This document shows, piece after piece, positions 1 through 5,331 of a stretch of 10,621 nucleotides of DNA; position 1 is the stretch's first letter; each line of letters opens with the position of its first letter. Under the pieces are notes generated by a model. It was given only the letters and a program-made list of their open reading frames with translations. It did not search any database and had not been told where the DNA came from. Both the position numbers and the translations under genes were made by a program. The DNA comes from an uncultured Caryophanales bacterium (GTDB lineage Bacteria > Bacillota_I > Bacilli_A > RFN20 > CAG-826): contig CALAWM010000128.1 in NCBI GenBank assembly GCA_937895315.1, forward strand, positions 1 through 10,621, in the 5' to 3' direction.

Positions 1-912
1 TTCCTTATAAGGAACGACCATTAAGGCGTCACTATAAGTAAGAGTTATAGCAACTTTATTGTCGTAAAGTGAGACAGTAATATCTGCTAATTCTTGGTCA
101 GGGTTAATTTTTAATAAAGCATTTAAAGCTTTAAGACTTAACTTTTTCCGGGCATCTTTACTTGTGGCATAAAGACGATAACGTGGTTTATCTTCCATCA
201 ATTCAAGTCCTTCTAAATCATCTGGACCGGCAGCATCTTTAAAAATATTTGGATCAGGTTTTAAATATAAAAGCACGCGACCTTCCATTGCTTCGGTTGT
301 GGTTCCGTTAACAAATTTACCAAGAAACACCGATTTTGCACGTTTCCCGTCTTGACGATAGGCAACAAAGTCGGCAATTTCGACATCATAATTACCCACA
401 TGATACTTAAGTAAGTTCCGGGAATTAGTATCGATAATATCTTTTAATAATTTAGCGTTAATAAATTCTTGTTTATCAATTGTTCCCCCAAAATCAAAGA
501 CGGAATTAGTAACTTTCGATTCTTTAAAGGCGACTTGATTAACTTCTTCGTTATAATCCGCCATATATTTTTTGATACGTTTAGTAAGACTATTGCGGTG
601 AATTTTTGAGAAAACAACCGATATTACTAACGTAATAATTATCATAATGACCCCTGCCCATGTCCCAACATCAGGGATTGGGAAAACAACGGTATAGGCA
701 ACAATGATTATGGCAATTACGATTGCCGATGATAAGTAACTTATAATCCGGGAAATACGATATGCTTTTGCAAAATCATTTTTATGTTTTTCTAATTCCG
801 GGAATGAAACAATTTCTTTTGTTTCAACGACGTCTTCATTATTAAATGCTTGGACTTCTGCTTCGGTTACTGGCTCAACAATAACTTCTTCGACTTTTTT
901 ATTTTCTTCCAT
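1..912 (-). CDS. DUF3137-like membrane protein, C-terminus cut by window edge
   Basis: An open frame of 304 codons runs from ATG at 912 to the left edge without a stop, so the C-terminus lies outside the window. The N-terminal ~40 residues are acidic and hydrophilic (begins MEENKKVEEVIVEPV). Two hydrophobic segments follow at about residues 54-76 and 83-102, then a soluble domain. The soluble part has the pattern I recall for DUF3137 proteins: a short helix, a segment HVGNYDVEIADFVAYRQ leading to FLGKFV (about 171-199), and later YRLYATSKDARKKL (about 245-258) followed by alternating strands. This family has no established biochemical role. A ribosome site AGAGGA overlaps the stop of the upstream Sel1 gene, with 7 nt between the genes, so the two are probably translated together. 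The family call is from memory of motif layout, not a search. Confidence 0.8.
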   Translation of the reverse strand, partial: MEENKKVEEVIVEPVTEAEVQAFNNEDVVETKEIVSFPELEKHKNDFAKAYRISRIISYLSSAIVIAIIIVAYTVVFPIPDVGTWAGVIMIIITLVISVVFSKIHRNSLTKRIKKYMADYNEEVNQVAFKESKVTNSVFDFGGTIDKQEFINAKLLKDIIDTNSRNLLKYHVGNYDVEIADFVAYRQDGKRAKSVFLGKFVNGTTTEAMEGRVLLYLKPDPNIFKDAAGPDDLEGLELMEDKPRYRLYATSKDARKKLSLKALNALLKINPDQELADITVSLYDNKVAITLTYSDALMVVPYKE

Positions 913-919
913 ATTTCCT

Positions 920-1558
920 CTATTCTATGTCGCGTAGTAGCCGAGCAGCAACCCGGTCCCCTTTCGCGGCAGCTTTTCCTAAATATTCTTTGGCTTTACC
1001 AAGATCACGGAGTAGTCCTCGTCCAGTCAAATAGGCTTTACCCACTTCAACTTCGGCCTTAACATAACCAAGATTTGCAGCCTTTTCGTAAAATGTGAAG
1101 GCTTTTGTCACATCTTTAGAAACACCTAAACCATTTTCGTAAAAGTATCCAATCTTGTAGAATGCTTTGGCAAATTTTTGTTCAGCGGCTTTTTCATACC
1201 ACTTCAGGGCAAGTTCGTAATCTTGTTCAATTACGGTGCCCCGTTCATAAGCAATACCCATATTGTATTGGGCGGCATCATGACCTTTTGTCGCTCCGCT
1301 ATGAAAATATTCAAAACCTTTTAGTTTATCTTCTGGGACTCCTTTTCCGTAGAAAAAGCAGAAACCTAAGACGGTATCAGCAGGAGCGTATCCTAATGCT
1401 TCAGATTTATAAGCGAGTTCGAGACCGCGTTTATAATCTTCGGCAATGCCTTCACCTTGGACTAAGCGCCGGGCTAATTCATGCATAGCGGCTGGATCAT
1501 TTGCAGAAATGAGTCGTTCTAGTTCTTGATTCGTCTTCTTTGTGTAATTTAAAATCAT
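920..1558 (-). CDS. Sel1-repeat (tetratricopeptide-like) protein
   Basis: This 212-residue protein is almost entirely Sel1-like repeats. About five units of 36 residues span residues 23-205, with signatures such as ALKWYEKAAEQKFAKAFYKIG and repeated YxxGxGVxxD-type turns (YGKGVPED, YENGLGVSKD, YLTGRGLLRD). Sel1 repeats form alpha-alpha solenoids that usually bind other proteins; no enzymatic residues are expected. No signal peptide or membrane segment is visible, so it should be cytoplasmic. The ATG at 1558 is preceded by AGGGGGA with 6 nt spacing. An overlapping ATG at 1562 is in another frame and gives no long product. The stop TAG lies 7 nt before the start of the DUF3137-like membrane protein, suggesting a two-gene unit in which this protein may act as a partner or scaffold (inference). 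Confidence 0.93.
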   Translation of the reverse strand: MILNYTKKTNQELERLISANDPAAMHELARRLVQGEGIAEDYKRGLELAYKSEALGYAPADTVLGFCFFYGKGVPEDKLKGFEYFHSGATKGHDAAQYNMGIAYERGTVIEQDYELALKWYEKAAEQKFAKAFYKIGYFYENGLGVSKDVTKAFTFYEKAANLGYVKAEVEVGKAYLTGRGLLRDLGKAKEYLGKAAAKGDRVAARLLRDIE

Positions 1559-1571
1559 ACATAGTCCCCCT

Positions 1572-1590
1572 TTTAGTATAACATACTAAA
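1572..1590. repeat. Perfect 8-bp dyad, putative operator
   Basis: TTTAGTAT and ATACTAAA form a perfect inverted repeat with a 3-nt centre. It covers the -10 box and part of the spacer of the promoter for the Sel1 gene, the usual place for a repressor operator. It lies just after the thiT stop, but the stem is AT-rich with a 3-nt loop and no following U-run, so it would be a poor terminator. No regulator gene is visible nearby. Confidence 0.45.
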
Positions 1591-1603
1591 GATTAGAGGT
1601 CAG
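1575..1603 (-). promoter_or_regulatory. Promoter for the Sel1/DUF3137-like pair
   Basis: On the minus strand an extended -10 box TGTTATACT (1583 to 1575) lies 17 nt after a -35-like CTGACC (1603 to 1598, four of six consensus bases). Transcription would begin near 1568, giving a leader of about ten nucleotides that contains the AGGGGGA ribosome site. The -35 box lies inside the end of thiT, so readthrough from thiT is also possible. Confidence 0.5.
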
Positions 1604-2210
1604 TATTATCTTGCTTTTGTAATTTGTTATTAAAGATGACAAGGGTTTGATAAAGCATAAAGAGCATGCTAAGTGAAACTGCTCCAGAGATGGCCATCGT
1701 CGGTGCGTTATAAACAATACCACCCCAATAAGTTGTTTCATAGAAAATGACACTACTTAGACTTGACCATAATATTCTAAGTGTTACCCCCGCAATAACG
1801 GCAAGGGTTAAGAATAGAAAATTAAGTAATACTGTTTTGTTCTTCTTGAACACCAAAGGGGCAAATAAGGAAATTACTGATAAAGAACCGTAAGCTAAAA
1901 TATAGTCAAATGGTAATGTGTTAAAACCATAACCATCAATAACATTTGTAATAAATCCGTATATAAAACCAATACCAATAAAACTATCAAAAATCGGAAA
2001 ACGCAAGGCAAGAATCATCAGCGGTAACATCGTTAAACTAAATGATTGTGCTTCACCAATTCTAATTTTTAAAAATGGTAAGTCAAAAACGATTGCTAAA
2101 GCAATAAGCGCGGCCATTTCGACCATTCCATGGACGGTCAAAATTCGTCCATATAATGTTTTTACAAATTGCTGAAATTTGATCTTCGTTGTGGGTGTTG
2201 CTTGTTCCAT
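1593..2210 (-). CDS. thiT: Thiamine ECF transporter S-component ThiT
   Basis: A 205-residue membrane protein with about six hydrophobic segments. It has the ThiT layout: a substrate-loop region GEAQSFSLTMLPLMILALRF, then FDYILAY, then VTLRILWSSLSSVIFY, and a WGGIVYNAP segment before the last helix. ThiT is the thiamine-binding S-component that docks on a shared energising module (EcfT plus two ATPases); none of those genes is in this window. I start it at ATG 2210, preceded by AAGGAGG with 6 nt spacing. A longer frame from 2240 would begin inside the riboswitch terminator and is rejected. A TPP riboswitch directly upstream supports the thiamine assignment. Oddity: the segment after TLR has W/S where I recall a His in characterised ThiT, so substrate details could differ. 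Confidence 0.9.
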   Translation of the reverse strand: MEQATPTTKIKFQQFVKTLYGRILTVHGMVEMAALIALAIVFDLPFLKIRIGEAQSFSLTMLPLMILALRFPIFDSFIGIGFIYGFITNVIDGYGFNTLPFDYILAYGSLSVISLFAPLVFKKNKTVLLNFLFLTLAVIAGVTLRILWSSLSSVIFYETTYWGGIVYNAPTMAISGAVSLSMLFMLYQTLVIFNNKLQKQDNTDL

Positions 2211-2223
2211 ATAATACCTCCTT

Positions 2224-2253
2224 AAACAAAAAACCTCCACTGACGTGAAGGTT
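2224..2253 (-). terminator. Rho-independent terminator of the TPP riboswitch
   Basis: On the minus strand AACCTTCAC pairs with GTGGAGGTT (nine pairs including one G-U) around a GTCA loop and is followed by TTTTGTTT. It sits between the aptamer and the thiT ribosome site, so it is the expression platform: TPP binding should favour termination before thiT. A competing antiterminator is not obvious by eye. Confidence 0.9.
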
Positions 2254-2340
2254 CACTTTTCCCTACGCCAGCATTACCTGTATCAGGTTATCGGTCGAAC
2301 GTTCTATTGTTCCTCTCAGCCAGGCATACCTAGCTCCCGT
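2254..2340 (-). promoter_or_regulatory. TPP riboswitch aptamer (THI element)
   Basis: The minus strand carries the conserved THI-element cores: GGCTGAGAGG, ACCTGATACAGGTAATGC and GGCGTAGGGAAAAGT, in the right order. CTAGG/CCTGG form the P3 hairpin, and GAAC...GTTC forms an additional small hairpin in the variable region. It senses thiamine pyrophosphate and here controls thiT through the terminator just downstream. The aptamer begins almost at the predicted transcription start. Confidence 0.97.
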
Positions 2341-2346
2341 AAGACT

Positions 2347-2355
2347 ATTATAACA
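2347..2355 (-). promoter_or_regulatory. Extended -10 promoter for the riboswitch-thiT transcript
   Basis: The minus strand reads TGTTATAAT, a perfect -10 hexamer with the extended TG motif. No good -35 is seen at 16-18 nt upstream (CTAAAG at best). The predicted start is near 2340, the first base of the aptamer. The promoter lies 32 nt after the ung stop codon. Confidence 0.75.
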
Positions 2356-2387
2356 AAGACTTTATATATCTTTAGTGATATGGCTTG

Positions 2388-3047
2388 TTAAACCCAATTT
2401 ATAGGATTAATCCCATATTTTGCCAAAAATTCGTTAGTTTTTGAAAAGTGTTTTGTTCCAAAAAATCCGCCGCGATTAGCGCTTAAAGGCGAAGGATGGT
2501 TGGCGGTCAACACTAGTTTATTTGTAGCATTAATATACTTTCGATACTCTTTTGCCTTTGTTCCCCAGAGCAAGAAAACTATTGGCTGGGGAGCGTTATT
2601 TAATGTTTTTAAAACTTCACTCGTAAATGATTCGTAAGCCGAAATATTGTGAGAAAGTGGTTTACCTTCTTCGACCGTTAGAATGGTGTTATATAAAAAG
2701 ACGCCTTGTTTTGCTAAATAAGTGAGGTCGCCATCTTCCCTAAGTGGCGCTTGGAGGTCATCACTCATTTCTTTAAATATATTCCGTAAACTCGGTGGCA
2801 GCTTTTCCCTACTTGGAACACTAAAGGCTAACCCCATTGCCTGTCCGGGTTGATGATATGGATCTTGACCAATAATTACGACTTTGACCTTTTCAAGGGG
2901 TGTAAGCGTAAAGGCTTTAAAAACATCATCCCGTTTGGGATAGACTTTCTTTTGATAAGCACTACTTAAAAATGTTTGAATATTTTGAAAATACATCGTT
3001 TCTGCAATGTTTTCAAAAAACTCATCCCATGTTCTTACTTGTTTCAT
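2388..3047 (-). CDS. ung: Uracil-DNA glycosylase, family 1
   Basis: A 219-residue full-length family-1 uracil-DNA glycosylase, which removes uracil from DNA as the first step of base excision repair. The water-activating motif GQDPYH is at residues 60-65 (catalytic Asp62), and the DNA-intercalating loop HPSPLSANRG at 184-193 contains the catalytic His184. FLLWG at 158-162 is also typical. The length and both motifs are intact, so the enzyme should work. The ATG at 3047 has no ribosome site; TATAAT ends only 6 nt upstream, suggesting a leaderless mRNA. Codons 147-158 (2575-2609) are the source of a perfect inverted copy found in the divergent glycosyltransferase gene. It is transcribed away from the polysaccharide operon and appears functionally unrelated to it. 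Confidence 0.98.
   Translation of the reverse strand: MKQVRTWDEFFENIAETMYFQNIQTFLSSAYQKKVYPKRDDVFKAFTLTPLEKVKVVIIGQDPYHQPGQAMGLAFSVPSREKLPPSLRNIFKEMSDDLQAPLREDGDLTYLAKQGVFLYNTILTVEEGKPLSHNISAYESFTSEVLKTLNNAPQPIVFLLWGTKAKEYRKYINATNKLVLTANHPSPLSANRGGFFGTKHFSKTNEFLAKYGINPINWV
2575..2609 (-). repeat. 35-bp inverted repeat, donor copy inside ung
   Basis: This stretch encodes ung residues 147-158 (KTLNNAPQPIVF). Its reverse complement is identical over all 35 bases to 3343-3377. The match stops abruptly on both sides. Because ung is intact and this piece fits the family, this is the original copy. Confidence 0.97.
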
Positions 3048-3053
3048 ATAGTG

Positions 3054-3083
3054 ATTATACCATCAAAGAATTATTGATGTTTA
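3054..3083 (-). promoter_or_regulatory. ung promoter, leaderless geometry
   Basis: The minus strand has TATAAT at 3059-3054 and a -35-like TAAACA at 3083-3078 (four of six consensus bases, 18-nt spacing). Only 6 nt separate the -10 from the ung ATG, so transcription should start at or within a base or two of the start codon. Confidence 0.7.
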
Positions 3084-3114
3084 TAGCCACGGGGTGAAAA
3101 TAAGTTAATTATTG

Positions 3115-3120
3115 TATAAT
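3115..3120 (+). promoter_or_regulatory. -10 box of the polysaccharide operon, leaderless geometry
   Basis: A perfect TATAAT lies 7 nt before the ATG at 3128. No convincing -35 and no ribosome site are seen. It is divergent from the ung promoter; the two -10 boxes are 55 nt apart within an 80-bp intergenic region. Confidence 0.65.
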
Positions 3121-3127
3121 TACATAT

Positions 3128-3352
3128 ATGAAAATCCTAATTGTTTTCAATCATCCCGCCCCCTATAAAGTTGCCCTCTTTAACGGTTTAGCAAAAGAGC
3201 ATGATGTCCATGTTATTTTTGAACGGTATAAAGCGCGGAACCGTAACAAAAATTTTTATAATGAGGGAAATTATAAATTTACCCTTCATAAGATTAAAGG
3301 CATAGGCATTGGTAATGAAAATCATTTATCGTGGGGCGTTGTAAAACATTAA
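3128..3352 (+). CDS. N-terminal fragment of the broken glycosyltransferase
   Basis: This open stretch codes for 74 residues ending VVKH and stops at the TAA inside the ung-derived patch. It covers only the first half of the GT-B N-terminal domain, including the glycine/proline-rich first loop (NHPAPYKV), and cannot be catalytic alone. The ATG is preceded by TATAAT at 7 nt and no ribosome site. Confidence 0.55.
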   Translation: MKILIVFNHPAPYKVALFNGLAKEHDVHVIFERYKARNRNKNFYNEGNYKFTLHKIKGIGIGNENHLSWGVVKH

Positions 3353-3377
3353 ATAACGCTCCCCAGCCAATAGTTTT
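3343..3377 (+). repeat. 35-bp inverted repeat, recipient copy in the glycosyltransferase
   Basis: Identical to the reverse complement of 2575-2609, with 733 bp between the copies. The core includes CGCTCCCCAGCCAATAG. In the glycosyltransferase frame it supplies TAA and TAG; in the next frame it still reads TLNNAPQPIV as in Ung. This shows the direction of copying: ung to glycosyltransferase. Confidence 0.97.
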
Positions 3378-3394
3378 ACTCGACCTTCACTGAG

Positions 3395-4195
3395 ATGTTG
3401 GCTTTACGCTACTTAAAACGAAACAATATTCCATATGCCTTCTATATCAACGGCGGTATAGTTGCTCACAAAGAATCAAAACTTTATAAAAAGATTAAAA
3501 CATACTTCATCAGTGGCGCACGTTATTACTTTAGCCCTGCCCTAAAGGCGAATGAATATTTAGAATATTATGGCGCCCCAAAAGAATTAATATTTAACTA
3601 TCCTTATTCCACTGTCTATGAAAAAGATATTGTTGAAACAGCAAAAAGTCCGGAGCAAAAGCAATCATATTGGGATAAATTAAAGGTCAAAGGTGAAAAC
3701 TTTACAATTTGTATAACAAGTTTCATCAAACGAAAAAATAATCTTAGTTTAATAAAAGCATGGAAAAAGGTCGATAAAAAACATGCCCTTATTTTGGTGG
3801 GTGAAGGTAAAGAAGAAAAACTCTACCGCCACTACATTAAAGAACACGAATTACAAAATGTTTTTATGTTACCCTTTGCCCCTAAAAACCAAGTATTTGA
3901 ATATTTATCTTATTCCGACAATGCTATTTATATTAGTAATTATGATATATATGGTCACGTAATTAATGAAGCACTTGCCCATGGTCTTAATGTTTTAACA
4001 AATACAAATATGGTCGCGGCGCATTATGCAATTAAAAATGGCGAAAATGGCTTTGTCATGCAAAAAGGTGAAAACATCAATGACTATATTAATAAATTGT
4101 TTGTAAGCAACTTCTTTGATCATGCCCGCGAAAGCGCAGTTACGATTGAAGATTCCATCGATGTTCACTTAAAGATTCTAGGAGAAAAATTATGA
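3395..4195 (+). CDS. C-terminal fragment of the broken glycosyltransferase
   Basis: This is the remaining 266 codons from the first ATG after the patch. The frame is open back to the TAG at 3371-3373, and the residues just before the ATG (YSTFTE) belong to the conserved YSTxT motif, so the ATG is an internal methionine and not a natural start. No ribosome site precedes it. It contains the end of the acceptor domain and the full donor-binding domain (LVGEGKEE near residue 135; DIYGHVINEALAHG near 190). The stop TGA overlaps the next ATG as ATGA, and AGGAG at 4180-4184 serves the next gene. Confidence 0.6.
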   Translation: MLALRYLKRNNIPYAFYINGGIVAHKESKLYKKIKTYFISGARYYFSPALKANEYLEYYGAPKELIFNYPYSTVYEKDIVETAKSPEQKQSYWDKLKVKGENFTICITSFIKRKNNLSLIKAWKKVDKKHALILVGEGKEEKLYRHYIKEHELQNVFMLPFAPKNQVFEYLSYSDNAIYISNYDIYGHVINEALAHGLNVLTNTNMVAAHYAIKNGENGFVMQKGENINDYINKLFVSNFFDHARESAVTIEDSIDVHLKILGEKL

Positions 4196-5292
4196 AAATA
4201 ATGTATCTTACTACCGCGCGTCATCCTGAAGATTATAAAAACTTTCTTAAAGAAAGACAAGTTGCACCGAACCCAAGTAATCAACATTTTCACACTAAAT
4301 TAATAAACTTATTAGCCAGTGAATTTGAAGTTTTAGCCTTTAGCATTCGCCCGATGGAAAAAGATCTATTTCTCCATGAAAGTCATAATGAAAATTATTA
4401 CTACCCTTCTTATGTCAACATCCCTTTTCTAAAATTAGGCGGCATCATCCGTAACGGTCGTCAAATGGTCACCACTGTTAAACCCGAACTTATTGTCGTA
4501 GATAGCACTAACGTTACTTTACTGCGGCTAGCCAATAAATTGAAAGAATCTTTTGGCATAAAAGTCATTGCCGTCTTAACTGATAACCCGATGAACATTA
4601 CGGGCGCAAAGAAAGAATACAAAGAATCAATTTTCAAAGAAGTTAAAAAGTGTGATGGTTTTATTTCTTTGACCAACGGACTACTTCGCATATCTGATGT
4701 ATTAAATAAACCCTATTTTGTCACCCCTGGATTTATTGAAGAAAATAATGTTTTTGTTGAAAAAGGAGAAAAATATGCCTTTTTTGCAGGGGCTTTATAT
4801 GAACGATACGGAGTTAAAAACCTAATTGATGCCTTTAAACTAAGTGATGTACCTTACCTTTTAAAGATTGCGGGGCACGGACCACTTGCCCATGAAATTA
4901 GTGAAAACCCTCATCCAAATATTGAGTTTCTTGGTCACATTTCTCCCGAAGAAGCAATGGATTACGCAAAACATGCTACTTTAAATATTAATCCTCGTCC
5001 CGAAGATCCGCAAATTGATTTATATTCCGTACCAAGTAAAGTAATCGACTACATCAATAGCGGAACAATCACTATTTCCACAAAGAATAGTGAAATCTAT
5101 AATTTGGTTGCAGACGATATATATTGGATTAATGATAATGAACCCGAAACAATTAAAAATGCCATGATTGAAATTAGTGAAAATCATAGTTACTTTCACG
5201 CCAAAGCAATGCGTGCCAAAGAAAACTTAAGTGCCCAATTAAATCATGAAAAACAACTTGATGCATTCAAGGAATTAGTAAAAAAACTATAA
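4192..5292 (+). CDS. Family-4 glycosyltransferase (GT-B fold)
   Basis: A 366-residue cytoplasmic glycosyltransferase with no membrane segment. The N-terminal domain begins MKIMYLTTARHPEDY, and the C-terminal domain shows FFAGALYERYGVKNLIDAF (about 197-215), IAGHGPL, NIEFLGHIS and a late YSVPSKVIDYINSG (about 282-295). This SxPSKxxxY form is common in capsule and exopolysaccharide glycosyltransferases of the GT4 type and replaces the classic E-x7-E pattern. It would add a sugar to a lipid-linked glycan intermediate; donor and acceptor cannot be read from the sequence. The start is supported by AGGAG 7 nt upstream and by a 4-bp ATGA overlap with the broken glycosyltransferase. Because it depends on coupling with that gene, the premature stops upstream may lower its expression, although its own ribosome site is good. 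Confidence 0.92.
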   Translation: MKIMYLTTARHPEDYKNFLKERQVAPNPSNQHFHTKLINLLASEFEVLAFSIRPMEKDLFLHESHNENYYYPSYVNIPFLKLGGIIRNGRQMVTTVKPELIVVDSTNVTLLRLANKLKESFGIKVIAVLTDNPMNITGAKKEYKESIFKEVKKCDGFISLTNGLLRISDVLNKPYFVTPGFIEENNVFVEKGEKYAFFAGALYERYGVKNLIDAFKLSDVPYLLKIAGHGPLAHEISENPHPNIEFLGHISPEEAMDYAKHATLNINPRPEDPQIDLYSVPSKVIDYINSGTITISTKNSEIYNLVADDIYWINDNEPETIKNAMIEISENHSYFHAKAMRAKENLSAQLNHEKQLDAFKELVKKL

Positions 5293-5297
5293 AAATT

Positions 5298-5317
5298 ATA
5301 ATTTTATTTAAAATTAT
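5298..5317. repeat. AT-only inverted repeat upstream of the flippase
   Basis: ATAATTTT and AAAATTAT form a perfect 8-bp inverted repeat with an ATTT centre, between the glycosyltransferase stop and the flippase promoter. It has no G or C pairs, so it is a weak terminator at best. It may act as an UP-like AT-rich element or be chance in AT-rich DNA. Confidence 0.35.
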
Positions 5318-5319
5318 CA

Positions 5320-5325
5320 TATAAT
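5320..5325 (+). promoter_or_regulatory. -10 box of the flippase gene, leaderless geometry
   Basis: TATAAT lies 6 nt before the ATG at 5332, and the gap holds no ribosome site. No clear -35 is seen at 16-18 nt upstream. It would allow the flippase and ATP-grasp genes to be transcribed independently of the glycosyltransferases. Confidence 0.6.
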
Positions 5326-5331
5326 TGACAC

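Larger units (their letters stand above)
3128..4195 (+). pseudogene. Family-4 glycosyltransferase disrupted by an ung-derived patch
   Basis: The two halves form one glycosyltransferase of about 355 codons: a GT-B N-terminal domain starting MKILIVFNHPAPYKVALFNGL and a C-terminal nucleotide-sugar-binding domain with SFIKRKNN, LVGEGKEE and DIYGHVINEALAHG. Both halves are in the same frame, but codons TAA (3350-3352) and TAG (3371-3373) interrupt it. Both stops lie in a 35-bp segment copied in inverse orientation from ung. From memory of relatives, about 13 residues normally separate the KH-equivalent position from the conserved YSTxT motif; here there are 9 codons, so the patch seems to have replaced native sequence and not merely been inserted. 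No transposon ends or target duplication are seen. The gene would transfer a sugar from a nucleotide donor during glycan assembly at the cytoplasmic face. Readthrough or restart at 3395 remains possible but no ribosome site supports it. Confidence 0.85.

Noticed and set aside
2211..2240. Upstream start of thiT
   Set aside because: It lies inside the riboswitch terminator and ribosome-site region; ATG 2210 has AAGGAGG at ideal spacing.
2363..2381. Hairpin ATATC/GATAT after ung as a terminator
   Set aside because: The five-pair AT-rich stem has no U-run and overlaps the thiT promoter region.
3343..3377. Insertion sequence or MITE inside the glycosyltransferase
   Set aside because: The segment has no terminal inverted repeats and no target duplication, and its full length matches part of ung.
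3345..3400. Programmed frameshift or sequencing indel splitting the glycosyltransferase
   Set aside because: Both halves are in the same frame; the break is due to two stop codons in copied sequence, not a frame change.
4461..4691. Open frame opposite the second glycosyltransferase
   Set aside because: It has no ribosome site, no recognisable motifs, and lies entirely within a well-supported gene. The same applies to the open frames at 850-1062, 1162-1488, 6438-6731 and 7395-7583.
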